A stretch of 64,000 nt of DNA from Chloroflexota bacterium (GTDB lineage: Bacteria; Chloroflexota; Anaerolineae; Aggregatilineales; Phototrophicaceae). Both the position numbers and the translations under genes were made by a program. The stretch is from assembly GCA_026709625.1 (NCBI GenBank), contig JAPOSR010000034.1, positions 45,759 through 109,758 on the forward strand, in the 5' to 3' direction. The notes under the pieces were generated by a model, which was not told the origin of the DNA, ran no database searches, and saw only the letters and a list, made by a program, of their open reading frames with translations. This document shows positions 1-11,135 of this stretch, piece by piece; position 1 is the first letter of the stretch; every line of letters begins with the position of its first letter.

Positions 1-1
1 T

Positions 2-100
2 TATGCGCCGATCAATATCAATGTGCCGCCAAATGTGCAGATCCAATACATCGACCCGGTCGCGCATTTGCAGCGCATGACCTATTACCTGGGCGATTGA
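2..100 (+). CDS. C-terminal end of an unidentified protein (partial)
   Basis: The window opens inside a reading frame that runs 32 codons to a TGA at 98-100. The visible peptide ends in QRMTYYLGD and contains a hydrophilic stretch with NINVPPN. I do not recognise the family from this fragment. It converges on mreB, whose stop lies 22 bases further on. Codon use matches neighbouring genes, but the fragment is too short to rule out a chance open frame. Confidence 0.4.
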   Translation, partial: YAPININVPPNVQIQYIDPVAHLQRMTYYLGD

Positions 101-122
101 AGGCGCTGCCGCGTGTCGAGCC

Positions 123-1139
123 TCAAAACGAATTGGCTTGTTCCAGCCGCCGCATGATAGCCGGATCGTCCAGCGCGCGGCCACAGCCCACCACCACATT
201 CAACTGCGGATTGTCGGCTTGGTAGACAGGCACGCCGGTCGACCGCGTGAGGTAGCTGTCGATGCCGCGCAGCAGGGCGCCGCCGCCGCTGAGCACGATG
301 CCGCGGTCGATGATATCTGAGGACAGCTCGGGAGGAGTCGTCGCCAGCGCCGCTTTGACGACTGCCGCGATTTGGCTGAGCGGCTCCACGAGCGCCTCGA
401 CAACTTCGCCGGTCGTGATGCGCACCGTGCGCGGCAAACCCGACACATTGTCGCGGCCCTGGATCTCCATGCTCAATTCTTCAGGCTGGTCGACCGCCGC
501 GCCGATTTGGATTTTGATCGCCTCGGCGGTGGGCTGGCCGATTGTCAAGCTATATTTGCGGCGCACATAATTGATGATGCCTTCATCAAGCCGCAAGCCG
601 CCAACCCGGCCGCTTTCTGCGCGCACGATGTTGTTCATCGTCAACACAGCCGCTTCGGTAATGCCGCCGCCGATATTGATGACCATGCCGCCCGCCGGCG
701 TGCCAACTGGCAAACCCGCGCCCAAAGCCGAAGCCAGCGGCTCCCACATGAGCTGCACCTCGCGCGCGCCCGCCTGCAAAATCGCTTCTCGCACCGCCCT
801 TCTTTCGACGCTGGTCGCGCCAAAAGGCACAGAAACCATGACCGACGGCCGGAAGAGGCGGATGCGCCCAGCAATGCGCCCGAAGAAGTATTCGAGCATA
901 GCCTCGGTCACTTCATAATCGGCGATGACTCCATTTTGCAGCGGACGCATAACCTGAATATCTTCGTCATCAACACGCCCCAGCATTTCTCGCGCTGGCT
1001 GCCCAAAATCGACAATGCGTTCTTCTTCTGCCAACAGCGCCACCAGCGACGGCTCTTGCAAGACGATGCGCCCACTGTCATAAATGAGCACATTGACCGT
1101 GCCCAAGTCCAAGCCAAGCCGCTTCCCAAATTGGACCAT
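123..1139 (-). CDS. mreB: Rod shape-determining protein MreB/Mbl-like
   Basis: Actin-like cytoskeletal ATPase that guides lateral cell-wall synthesis under the membrane. The N-terminal phosphate-1 motif GLDLGTVNVLIY, the central INIGGGITEAAVL and the C-terminal LSGGGALLRGI (near residue 284) are all present, and 338 aa is the usual family length. The open frame extends 18 codons further upstream, but the ATG at 1139 is preceded by GAGAAGG and gives the family's normal N-terminus (MVQFGKRLGLDLG), so I use it. It lies downstream of atpC on the same strand, separated by a degenerate repeat. No mreC/mreD is adjacent. It implies a rod-shaped or filamentous cell. Confidence 0.93.
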   Translation of the reverse strand: MVQFGKRLGLDLGTVNVLIYDSGRIVLQEPSLVALLAEEERIVDFGQPAREMLGRVDDEDIQVMRPLQNGVIADYEVTEAMLEYFFGRIAGRIRLFRPSVMVSVPFGATSVERRAVREAILQAGAREVQLMWEPLASALGAGLPVGTPAGGMVINIGGGITEAAVLTMNNIVRAESGRVGGLRLDEGIINYVRRKYSLTIGQPTAEAIKIQIGAAVDQPEELSMEIQGRDNVSGLPRTVRITTGEVVEALVEPLSQIAAVVKAALATTPPELSSDIIDRGIVLSGGGALLRGIDSYLTRSTGVPVYQADNPQLNVVVGCGRALDDPAIMRRLEQANSF

Positions 1140-1204
1140 GTGCCTTCTCAAAACATGGTTGTCGCTTCCATGTATTGTAACGCAAAATGGCAAGGGTAGA
1201 CACG

Positions 1205-1330
1205 CCTGGGCGATGCTTTGCCCAAGCTTCCAAAGCCTCTCCCCAAAATGAGAGAGGGTTTATGTTTCACAGCAGTGAAGAGAACGTCGCCCTTGCTTCC
1301 GTTCTGGGAGCAAGGGGATGGGCAACTGAG
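1205..1330. repeat. Diverged copy of the MITE-like repeat found at 48.4 and 50.4 kb
   Basis: Between atpC and mreB. The blocks TGCTTTGCCC, CTCCCCAAAATGAGAGAGGG, a GTTCTGGGAGCAAGG-like block and a GGATGGG end occur in the same order as in the plus-strand reading of the 50.4-kb element. Terminal inverted repeats are not recognisable, so it looks like an old, eroded copy. The self-complementary CTCCCC...GAGAGG core may act as a transcription terminator for the atp operon. Confidence 0.6.
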
Positions 1331-1333
1331 CGC

Positions 1334-1786
1334 TCAGCTTTCGCTGGCGTCTTCGTCAAGAATGCGCAGCATGGAGCCGCGATTGCGCATTTTTTGGCTG
1401 ATGCGCACAGCCAGGTGGGCGCGCCGCAGAGCCATCTCCGCTTGGCGATACGCTGCGCCAGGCGGCCCGTCTGCCAACAGCTGCTGGGCGCGTTCGCGCG
1501 CGGCTTGCGCTTTTTGCAGGTCCAGCTCGAAAGCCGATTCCGCCAGGTCAGCCAAGACAACCACCTTGTCGGGGCGCACATCCACCACGCCGCCATAGAT
1601 GGCAAACCGTTCTTCGGCAGCGCCCTTGCGCACGACCAACTCGCCAAAGCCCATGGTCGTCAAAACTGGCGCGTGATTGGGCAGCACGCCCATCTCGCCC
1701 TCGATAGCCGGCACCATGACCATATCGGCTTCGGGTTCGTCAAAGATTTTTTCGGCCTGCGTCACCAACTCGACGTGGATTGGCAT
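1334..1786 (-). CDS. atpC: ATP synthase F1 subunit epsilon
   Basis: Central-stalk subunit of F1Fo ATP synthase. The N-terminus (MPIHVELVTQAEKIFDEPEADMV) carries the family's beta-sandwich pattern with the GEMGVLPNHAPV segment near residues 30-41, followed by a helical C-terminus rich in Ala/Arg/Glu. 150 aa is slightly longer than typical (about 135). It is the last gene of the F1 operon, starting 9 bases after atpD. Confidence 0.92.
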   Translation of the reverse strand: MPIHVELVTQAEKIFDEPEADMVMVPAIEGEMGVLPNHAPVLTTMGFGELVVRKGAAEERFAIYGGVVDVRPDKVVVLADLAESAFELDLQKAQAARERAQQLLADGPPGAAYRQAEMALRRAHLAVRISQKMRNRGSMLRILDEDASES

Positions 1787-1795
1787 GCGCGCCTC

Positions 1796-4211
<2,416 letters not shown>

Positions 4212-4284
4212 TTACTTTCTCCTCACGCCGATTCTGCTGGGATGCGCCGGGTATGCGGCGCGCGCTGCCCGCTCGTCAGCCACC

Positions 4285-5790
4285 CTAATTCCAAGCCTCG
4301 TTGAATGTCTTGATAGCGGCATCCAGTTGGCCTTGGATCTGGTCTTTGGCGCGGGCGTTGCGGTTGTCGCGGATGAATGCGCCGCTATCGGCGAATTGGG
4401 TGCGCCAACTGCGCAGAAATTCTTCTTTCCAAGCCAACATGCGTTCGACCGGCACCTCGTCTGCCAAGCCGCTGGTGCCCGCATAGGTCAATGCCACCTG
4501 TTCGTCCAGCGAAAGCGTTTGGTATTGCACCTGCTTGAACAACTCGGTCAATCGCAGCCCGCGGTCCAGCTGCTGTTGCGTGGCGCGGTCGAGGTTTGAT
4601 CCGAATTGCGCGAAAGCCGCCAGATCGCGGAATTGCGCCATCTGCAGCTTCAAGCCGCCCGCCACATCTTTCATGGCGCGCGTCTGCGCAGAAGAGCCAA
4701 CGCGGCTGACGCTGATGCCTGTGTTCAAGGCGGGGCGCAAACCGGCGTTAAACAACTCGGACTCAAGATAGATTTGCCCATCGGTTATGGAGATGACATT
4801 GGTGGGGATGAAAGCCGATACATCGCCGAGCAAGGTTTCGATGACCGGCAGCGCGGTGAGGCTGCCACCGCCGCGTTCGTCGCTCAGTTGGGCGGCGCGC
4901 TCGAGCAAGCGGCTGTGCAGATAGAACACATCGCCCGGGAAAGCCTCGCGGCCTGGCGGCCGGCGCATCAACAGCGATACCTGGCGATAGGCATTGGCGT
5001 GCTTGGACAGGTCGTCATAGATGACCAGCGCGTCTTTGCCATTTTCCATGAACCACTCGCCGATCGCGCAGCCGGCATACGGCGACAGGTATTGCAGCGC
5101 CGCCGCGTCAGAGGCTGAAGCGACCACGAGAGTCGTGTATTCCATCGCGCCTTCGCGTTCCAGCGTCTCGCGGATGCGCGCCACCTCGCCACGCCGCTTG
5201 CCAATAGCCACATAGATGCAAAACATGTCTTCGCCGCGCTGATTCACGATTGTATCCAGCGCAACAGCGGTTTTGCCCGTCTGGCGGTCGCCAATGATGA
5301 GCTCGCGTTGGCCGCGGCCGATCGGGATCATGGTGTCGATGGCGAGGATGCCGGTCTGCACAGGTCTGTCCACGCTGCGGCGCTCCATCACGCCGGGGGC
5401 GATGCGCTCAATATTATAGTATTCGTCGAACTGGATGGAGCCGCGCCCGTCGATCGGCTCGCCCAGCGCATTGACGACGCGGCCCACCATGCCCATGCCG
5501 ACAGGCACAGATGCGATGCGGTTGAGCGCGCGCACGCTGTCGCCTTCCTGGATGTCGTCGTAAGCGCCCATGATGATGACGCCGACATTGTCTTTCTCCA
5601 GGTTGAAGGCGATGCCAGCCACGCCATTTTGGAATTCGACCAGTTCGTTGTAGCGCACATTCGCCAAACCAGACACGCGCGCAATGCCATCGCCGACCTC
5701 TTCGACATAGCCGACTTCGACAGATGCGAGGTCATCCAGCTTAATATCGCGGATTTGCTCGAGGATCGATTCGTAGATATTGTCTGCCAT
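4285..5790 (-). CDS. atpA: ATP synthase F1 subunit alpha
   Basis: Non-catalytic nucleotide-binding subunit of F1. P-loop GDRQTGKT at residues 167-174, signature-type [21 protein letters not shown] near 281-301 and SRVGSSAQ near 350; 501 aa is standard. An AGGAG ribosome site precedes the ATG. This is the first gene of the F1 operon; the usual upstream atpH/atpF/atpE/atpB are replaced by proC, so the F0 and delta subunits must be encoded elsewhere. Confidence 0.97.
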   Translation of the reverse strand: MADNIYESILEQIRDIKLDDLASVEVGYVEEVGDGIARVSGLANVRYNELVEFQNGVAGIAFNLEKDNVGVIIMGAYDDIQEGDSVRALNRIASVPVGMGMVGRVVNALGEPIDGRGSIQFDEYYNIERIAPGVMERRSVDRPVQTGILAIDTMIPIGRGQRELIIGDRQTGKTAVALDTIVNQRGEDMFCIYVAIGKRRGEVARIRETLEREGAMEYTTLVVASASDAAALQYLSPYAGCAIGEWFMENGKDALVIYDDLSKHANAYRQVSLLMRRPPGREAFPGDVFYLHSRLLERAAQLSDERGGGSLTALPVIETLLGDVSAFIPTNVISITDGQIYLESELFNAGLRPALNTGISVSRVGSSAQTRAMKDVAGGLKLQMAQFRDLAAFAQFGSNLDRATQQQLDRGLRLTELFKQVQYQTLSLDEQVALTYAGTSGLADEVPVERMLAWKEEFLRSWRTQFADSGAFIRDNRNARAKDQIQGQLDAAIKTFNEAWN

Positions 5791-5840
5791 TCGGCGGCTC
5801 CTTGCCTCAATTTCCTGCGCTTGTTGACAAAACTGCCGCT

Positions 5841-5869
5841 ATTGTAGCGCAGGGATGCCAGCTTGTCTA
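5841..5869 (-). promoter_or_regulatory. Predicted sigma-70 promoter of the atpAGDC operon
   Basis: Reading the minus strand, TAGACA (5864-5869) and TACAAT (5841-5846) are separated by exactly 17 bases and lie about 50 bases before the atpA start. Both hexamers differ by one base from consensus. This supports transcription of F1 genes starting between proC and atpA. Confidence 0.65.
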
Positions 5870-5891
5870 TATTTTCACAAACAAATCTACT

Positions 5892-6716
5892 TTACTCTCC
5901 GCCTTTGCCCAGCGCCTGCGAACGCCGATAGGCCGCCCACACGCCCTCAGACAGCACCGTGCGCAAGCCGCCTTTTTCCATTTGGTGCAGCGCCGCCGCG
6001 GTGGTGCCGCCTGGGCTGGTAACTTGGTTGCGCAGCTGGGCGGAGTGCAAGCCCGACTGCCGCGCATAGAGTACCGAGCCGAGCAAGGTCTGCGTCACCA
6101 GCGACTCGGCATCGCGCCGCGCAAAGCCCATGTGCACGCCTACATCGATCAGCGCCTCCATGAACATGAAGACATACGCCGGCCCCGACCCGCTCAGCGC
6201 CGTCGCCATATCCAAAAAATCTTCATTGGTCGCATAAATCTGCTCGCCCAGCGCGCCCAGCAGTTTTTCGGCTTGTTTCCGCTGCGCAGCTTCAACCTCG
6301 ACCCTGGCTGTCCAGACTGTGATGCCCTGCCCGATCTGGCCCGGCGTATTGGGCATGGAACGGACGATGCGCGGGTTGCCCAGGCGCTCGGCGATCGTTG
6401 CCAAAGGCACGCCGGCCACGATGCTGACGATCAGCCGCGCCGCGCCGACTTTGCCGCTTAATTCCGGCAGCACCACATCCATGCCCTGTGGCTTGACCGC
6501 CAGCACGAGGGCATCCGCCTTTTCCGCCGCCTGGACATTGTTGGTCGTCGCGCCAATCCCATACTTGGCGCGCAGCCCCTCCAAATGCTCGGCTCGCGGG
6601 TCGGACGCGATGATCTGCCGCGCTTCCAGCAGCCGCTGACGCAGCAAGCCGGCGATGATGGCCTCGCCCATCACGCCCGCGCCAATGAAAGCGATCGTCT
6701 CGCCATTGAATGCCAT
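5892..6716 (-). CDS. proC: Pyrroline-5-carboxylate reductase
   Basis: Last step of proline biosynthesis: NAD(P)H-dependent reduction of 1-pyrroline-5-carboxylate. N-terminal Rossmann motif IGAGVMGEA at residues 11-19, NTPGQIGQGITVW in the middle, and the C-terminal signature containing SPGGTTAAALHQMEKGGLR. 274 aa is the expected size. It sits at the 3' end of a minus-strand trio with the GNAT-like and epimerase-like genes, 9 bases after the former. Confidence 0.95.
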   Translation of the reverse strand: MAFNGETIAFIGAGVMGEAIIAGLLRQRLLEARQIIASDPRAEHLEGLRAKYGIGATTNNVQAAEKADALVLAVKPQGMDVVLPELSGKVGAARLIVSIVAGVPLATIAERLGNPRIVRSMPNTPGQIGQGITVWTARVEVEAAQRKQAEKLLGALGEQIYATNEDFLDMATALSGSGPAYVFMFMEALIDVGVHMGFARRDAESLVTQTLLGSVLYARQSGLHSAQLRNQVTSPGGTTAAALHQMEKGGLRTVLSEGVWAAYRRSQALGKGGE

Positions 6717-6725
6717 GCCGCGCCC

Positions 6726-7610
6726 TCAATTCTTGCGATGGGTTTCGTCAAAGTGATGGCTGAGCAGATAGAAGCTGCGCCGCCGCCCTTCGAAGAAATC
6801 ACTGACAAAGTCGGTAATGATGTAACCCGCGGCGAAAATCTGCGTGAAAACCTCGCGGATATGCCCGCGCCAGTCGTCCGCCAGCCCGCTTTCAGACGCC
6901 TCCAGCTGGATAAAGTCGCCGGGGATCTCCACCAGCGCGAATGTCGAGCCGGCCACGGCGGTCATGGCGCGTGGCGCCAGCCATTTGCCCGATTGCCTCG
7001 CGCGGTTGACAATGGGCGCGCGCGCTTCCAGGTAGCGCTGCAAGTTGAGCTGGCTGCCTTCGCCACGCACGCGCGTCTCGACACGGCGCTGCGTCACCCA
7101 CCACTCGACCACCAGTCGGTCGGAGCGCAATTGGTCGCCTTCCGCCAGCCCAAAATAATTGACGGAGAATCGCTGCGCAACCGCCCCCAGCTTGCGGATA
7201 TTGAGATGGGCGTTTGCGGCGAGCAGGGGGTCGAATGTCCAGGTCACCAGGCGGATGGCTTGCTTCAAAGCGATATCGCGCTGCGCCAGCTTCAGCCGAT
7301 AGCCGATGTTGCGGCCGCGATACCCTTGCAGCACGACCATGCGCTTGGACATAATGAGCAAGTCGGCCATGGCTGGTCGCGCAGTTTGGGCGTCGATGTC
7401 GCTGTCGGTGCCGATGAAGCCCATCACAAAGCCAACCAGCTTTTCATCCGCATACGCGCCGATTACATGCCCGCCGTGCAGCGCCAGAGAATAGAGCATG
7501 TGGCGCGGCACGAGGTTGCCAGCATCTTGCCCCCAGTATGTCTTCTGCAGCTCGACCACTTCATCCAGTTGGCGAGCGTTCAGCAATCGTTGGATGTGGA
7601 TATTGTCCAT
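6726..7610 (-). CDS. GNAT-superfamily acetyltransferase-like protein (COG3375-like)
   Basis: An uncharacterised GNAT-fold protein. The segment VVLQGYRGRNIGYRLKLAQRD resembles the acetyl-CoA-binding Q/RxxGxG/A loop (RGRNIG), followed by a large C-terminal domain with RKLGAVAQRFSVNYFG and a WWVTQRR motif. The open frame extends 45 codons upstream into the preceding gene, but the ATG at 7610 has a GAAGG site about 10 bases before it. Predicted length 294 aa. The substrate is unknown. Lies between proC and an epimerase-like gene on the same strand. Confidence 0.7.
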   Translation of the reverse strand: MDNIHIQRLLNARQLDEVVELQKTYWGQDAGNLVPRHMLYSLALHGGHVIGAYADEKLVGFVMGFIGTDSDIDAQTARPAMADLLIMSKRMVVLQGYRGRNIGYRLKLAQRDIALKQAIRLVTWTFDPLLAANAHLNIRKLGAVAQRFSVNYFGLAEGDQLRSDRLVVEWWVTQRRVETRVRGEGSQLNLQRYLEARAPIVNRARQSGKWLAPRAMTAVAGSTFALVEIPGDFIQLEASESGLADDWRGHIREVFTQIFAAGYIITDFVSDFFEGRRRSFYLLSHHFDETHRKN

Positions 7611-7623
7611 TGGCGGCGCGCCT

Positions 7624-8583
7624 TCAATCAATTCGCGGTGGGCGGCGGAAGCTGGCGCGCAGGGCAGCGCCAAGATGCCGCTGCTGTGGCAGATAGTCCA
7701 GCAGGGTCTCTTCAAACCGGCGCGGCAAGAAGCCAAAATAATCAAACACCGCGCTTAGTGGCGCGGCGCGGTTGGCAGCCAGAATATCCAGCCACTGGCT
7801 TGTCATCAACGCGCGCGGCAGCAGCAAGCTATAGAAGCCGGCAGTCGCGCGCAGCAAATAGGGCGGCAGAGGCACAATCGCTCGGCGCATGCCAGTGACG
7901 CGCATTACAGTGCGAATCAGGTCAAGCAGCGACATATACTCCGCGCCACCAATCTCGACGGTCGCGTCAACCAGGCGCACGCGACTCAGACTACGATATA
8001 GGGCTTCAACCAAGTCGTCAATATAGATGGGATGCAAGACCGCTTCGCCGCGACCAGGCATAAAAAAGAAGAGCGGATTGAGCCGCAGCATGCCCGCGAT
8101 GTGATTGATGAATGCGTCTTCGGGACCATAAACAATGCCGCTGCGGATGATGGTATAGGCAACGCCGCTGTTGCGCAGCAGGCTCTCCATCTGCCCCTTG
8201 ACCCGGTGCAGCGAGTAGGCCGATGACGGCGAAGCGCCCAGCTGACTCACCGTGATGATGCGGCCGACCCGCGACGCGCGCGCAGCGGTCGCCAGGTTGG
8301 CTGTGCCCACCCGCTCGAGCCTGTCCAGGTCGCGCTGCCCGCCCCACCAAAAGGCGTTGGACAGGTGGATGACTGCATGGCAGCCAGTGACGGCACGGAA
8401 ACTGGCTTCATCATCCTGCAAACTGCCGACGACAATCTCTGGCGCATACGGCGCGGCAGCATCCCAGGGCAGCCGACGCAATTGACGTTCGGTCAGCAGG
8501 CAGCGCAGGGGCACGGCAGCGCGCATCAAACGCCGAATCAGGTGCCGCCCGACCAAGCCCGTCGCGCCAGTTACCAAGATCAT
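7624..8583 (-). CDS. NAD(P)-binding epimerase/NDUFA9-like protein
   Basis: Atypical short-chain dehydrogenase (extended SDR) related to NmrA/complex-I NDUFA9-like proteins. Starts MILVTGATGLVGRHLIRRL, a classic TGxxGxxG dinucleotide-binding motif at residues 4-11; VIHLSNAFWWGG and TIIRSGIVYGPED follow in family order. No clear YxxxK catalytic pair is seen, as is usual for this subgroup. The open frame begins 20 codons earlier, but ATG 8583 puts the Rossmann motif at the N-terminus. 319 aa. Divergent from fabF. Confidence 0.8.
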   Translation of the reverse strand: MILVTGATGLVGRHLIRRLMRAAVPLRCLLTERQLRRLPWDAAAPYAPEIVVGSLQDDEASFRAVTGCHAVIHLSNAFWWGGQRDLDRLERVGTANLATAARASRVGRIITVSQLGASPSSAYSLHRVKGQMESLLRNSGVAYTIIRSGIVYGPEDAFINHIAGMLRLNPLFFFMPGRGEAVLHPIYIDDLVEALYRSLSRVRLVDATVEIGGAEYMSLLDLIRTVMRVTGMRRAIVPLPPYLLRATAGFYSLLLPRALMTSQWLDILAANRAAPLSAVFDYFGFLPRRFEETLLDYLPQQRHLGAALRASFRRPPRID

Positions 8584-8627
8584 TAAATGGCTCGCAGTGA
8601 AACCCGCCACAATATCCCCCGCGACAA

Positions 8628-8656
8628 TTGCGCGAGGCAGCAAAACGCGTATTATA
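8628..8656. promoter_or_regulatory. Divergent promoter region between the epimerase-like gene and fabF
   Basis: On the plus strand TTGCGC (8628-8633), a 16-base spacer and TATTAT (8650-8655) face fabF. On the minus strand the same bases read TATAAT (8651-8656), facing the epimerase-like gene with only a weak -35 match upstream. The near-palindromic TTATAATA would let one -10 element serve both directions. Confidence 0.5.
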
Positions 8657-8716
8657 AGGCAATGCTGCGCCGCTCGCCATGCAACGCCAGCGAGCCGAGC
8701 GGGTTATCATTGACGA

Positions 8717-9997
8717 ATGGCGCAGAGCCAAGAGGGGCGCGGTTTGGACAAAAAGCGTATCGTGATCACCGGCTTGGGCATCGTCTGTCCGACTGGCAAC
8801 ACGTTGGAAGAAGCCTGGAAAAATACAGCCGCCGGCGTCAATGGCATCGACTTCATCACCCGCTATGACCGGTCGCTGACCCAGAATCAACTGGCGGGCG
8901 AAGTCAAGGGTTTCGACGCCGACCAACTCTTTGGCCGCAAAGAAGCGCGCCGACTCGACCGCGTCGCCCAGCTCGCGCTGGAAGCCAGCCGCCAGGCCAT
9001 GGCCGACAGCCAGCTGCCCGTCACGGCGGACAACCGCTACGAAATCGGCTGCATCATTGGTTCGGGCGTGGGCGGCATCAATTCGTTTGTCGAGGCGCAG
9101 CAAGGCATCGATGCGCGCGGGCACCGCGGCATCAAACCCATGGCCATCCCCAAAATCCTCAGCGATTCCTGCTCTGGCGCAATATCGCTGCGATTTGGGC
9201 TGCGCGGACCAAATCATTGCATCGTGACCGCCTGCGCATCTGGCAACAATGCGATCGGCGAAGCCATGCACATCATCCGGCGTGGCGATGCCAAAGCCAT
9301 GATCGCCGGCGCATCTGAAGCAGCCATCGTGCCCTTGTGCGTGGCCGGCTTCAATAATATGACAGCGCTGAGCCGCAACAATGACCGCGATAAAGCCTCG
9401 CGACCCTTTGACCTGCAACGCGATGGCTTTGTGCCCGGCGAAGGCGCGGGCGCGCTGATCTTGGAAGAGCTGGCATTCGCGCGCGACCGCGGCGCAACGA
9501 TCTATGCCGAGCTGCTGGGATATGGACACACCTCAGACGCGCATCACATCACTGCGCCGATGGCAAGTGGCGAAGGCGCGGCCAAGGCGGTCGAGTTTGC
9601 CCTGCGCGACGCCGGCATAAGCGGGCGCGACATCGACTACATCAACGCCCACGGCACCAGCACGCCCCTGAACGACACCGCCGAAACAAACGCCCTTAAG
9701 CGCGCCCTGGGCGAACAGGTCTACGAAATCCCGGTCAGCTCGACCAAGTCCATGACCGGCCACTTGCTCGGCGGCGGCTCGGCGATCGAAGCTGTTTTTT
9801 CTATCATGGCCATTCGCGATAATTTCATTCCACCGACCATTCATCTGCACACAGCCGACCCCAGCTGCGACCTCAATTATGTGCCGAATGTGGGCATCAA
9901 GCGCGCGGTGCGGCGGGCGATGTCCAACGCATTCGGCTTCGGCGGGCACAATGCCGTGCTGATCTTTGGCGAGCCGGATGACAATGGCGCAGTCTAG
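8717..9997 (+). CDS. fabF: Beta-ketoacyl-[ACP] synthase II
   Basis: Elongating condensing enzyme of type II fatty acid synthesis. The nucleophile Cys is in VTACASGNNAIGEAMH (residue 173 of this frame), with His in INAHGTSTPLND and in KSMTGHLLGGG. 426 aa as drawn. A TTG at 8744, preceded by AGAGGGG at good spacing, would give LDKKRIVITGLG as the N-terminus, closer to the family norm; the ATG at 8717 has no good ribosome site, so the true start may be 8744. Its 3' end overlaps fabH. Confidence 0.93.
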   Translation: MAQSQEGRGLDKKRIVITGLGIVCPTGNTLEEAWKNTAAGVNGIDFITRYDRSLTQNQLAGEVKGFDADQLFGRKEARRLDRVAQLALEASRQAMADSQLPVTADNRYEIGCIIGSGVGGINSFVEAQQGIDARGHRGIKPMAIPKILSDSCSGAISLRFGLRGPNHCIVTACASGNNAIGEAMHIIRRGDAKAMIAGASEAAIVPLCVAGFNNMTALSRNNDRDKASRPFDLQRDGFVPGEGAGALILEELAFARDRGATIYAELLGYGHTSDAHHITAPMASGEGAAKAVEFALRDAGISGRDIDYINAHGTSTPLNDTAETNALKRALGEQVYEIPVSSTKSMTGHLLGGGSAIEAVFSIMAIRDNFIPPTIHLHTADPSCDLNYVPNVGIKRAVRRAMSNAFGFGGHNAVLIFGEPDDNGAV

Positions 9998-11135
9998 CCC
10001 GCCCGGCAGCGAGACGACAGCGCGCTTTGCCCATATCACCGGCTGGGGCAAGGCGCTGCCCGAGCAGGTCATGACCAATGACGACATCGCCGCCTTTGTG
10101 GAGACCAACGACGACTGGATATTCACGCGCACTGGCATCCGTCAGCGGCACATCGCGCATGAAGCTGAATCGACAGCGACCCTGGCCTACAACGCGGCGC
10201 GGCAAGCGCTTGAAGTCGCGGATATTCTGCCGACTGATTTGGACATGATCATCGTCGCCACTTCGACAGCCGAACATATCTTCCCCAGCACAGCCAGCCA
10301 GGTGCAAGACTGGCTGAATGCGAGCGAGGCTGGCGCGTTTGATTTGAGCGCGGCTTGCTCGGGCTTTGTCTATGGGCTTCAGTTGGCGGCCGATTCCATC
10401 CGCGCTGGTTCGACCGACGCGGCATTGGTGATCGGCGCGGAAACCATGAGCCGCATCATCGACTGGACCGACCGCAGCACCTGCATCTTGTTTGGCGATG
10501 GCGCGGGGGCTGTCGTCTTGCGCGCCAGCGATACGCCGGGCGGCGTGCTGTCCAGCGTCCTGCGCTCCGATGGCGCTGGCGGAGACCTGCTGGCTGTCCC
10601 CAGCGTCGGCAGCATCGATGCCAAAGAATCGCCAGTTGGCGTCAACGGCAATCAGCTCTACAAAATCAGCATGGCAGGCGGAGAAGTGTTCAAGTTTGCC
10701 ACGCGCGTCGTCAGCGAGAGCATCGAACAAGCCTGTCGCCTGGCGCGAATCCAAGTCGAAGACATCGACTTGGTCATCCCGCATCAAGCCAATCGGCGCA
10801 TATTGCAGGCGGCGGCTCGCAAGCTGGGCATCGACCTTGCCAAGTTCATGAGCAATGTCGAGCGGTATGGCAATACCTCGGCCGCCTCGATTCCGATCGC
10901 CCTGTGCGAAGCCATCGAACAGCGGCGCATACAGAGCCGCGACCATATCGCGCTGGTCGGTTTTGGCGGCGGCTTGACCTGGGCGTCCATGATCATCCGC
11001 TGGGGCGTGCCCAAACCCAGCGAACAGCATGGGTCGCTCATCAAACGACAGCAGCGGCATGTGCAGTATCGCCTCGCCCGGCTGCGGCGCTTGCGGCGGC
11101 GGATGGCGCGGCGCTTGCAATCGAGCGGGGACTAA
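9984..11135 (+). CDS. fabH: Beta-ketoacyl-[ACP] synthase III
   Basis: Initiating condensing enzyme of fatty acid synthesis (acetyl-CoA plus malonyl-ACP). Catalytic Cys in SAACSGFVYGL (residue 125), His in IPHQANRRI, Asn in YGNTSAAS. The start overlaps the end of fabF by 14 bases; ATG 9984, ATG 9978 and TTG 9966 are all possible. Unusually, about 40 strongly basic residues (many RR and RL pairs) follow the normal C-terminus at GVPKP. The stop shares bases with the stop of the convergent membrane-protein gene. Confidence 0.92.
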   Translation: MAQSSPPGSETTARFAHITGWGKALPEQVMTNDDIAAFVETNDDWIFTRTGIRQRHIAHEAESTATLAYNAARQALEVADILPTDLDMIIVATSTAEHIFPSTASQVQDWLNASEAGAFDLSAACSGFVYGLQLAADSIRAGSTDAALVIGAETMSRIIDWTDRSTCILFGDGAGAVVLRASDTPGGVLSSVLRSDGAGGDLLAVPSVGSIDAKESPVGVNGNQLYKISMAGGEVFKFATRVVSESIEQACRLARIQVEDIDLVIPHQANRRILQAAARKLGIDLAKFMSNVERYGNTSAASIPIALCEAIEQRRIQSRDHIALVGFGGGLTWASMIIRWGVPKPSEQHGSLIKRQQRHVQYRLARLRRLRRRMARRLQSSGD

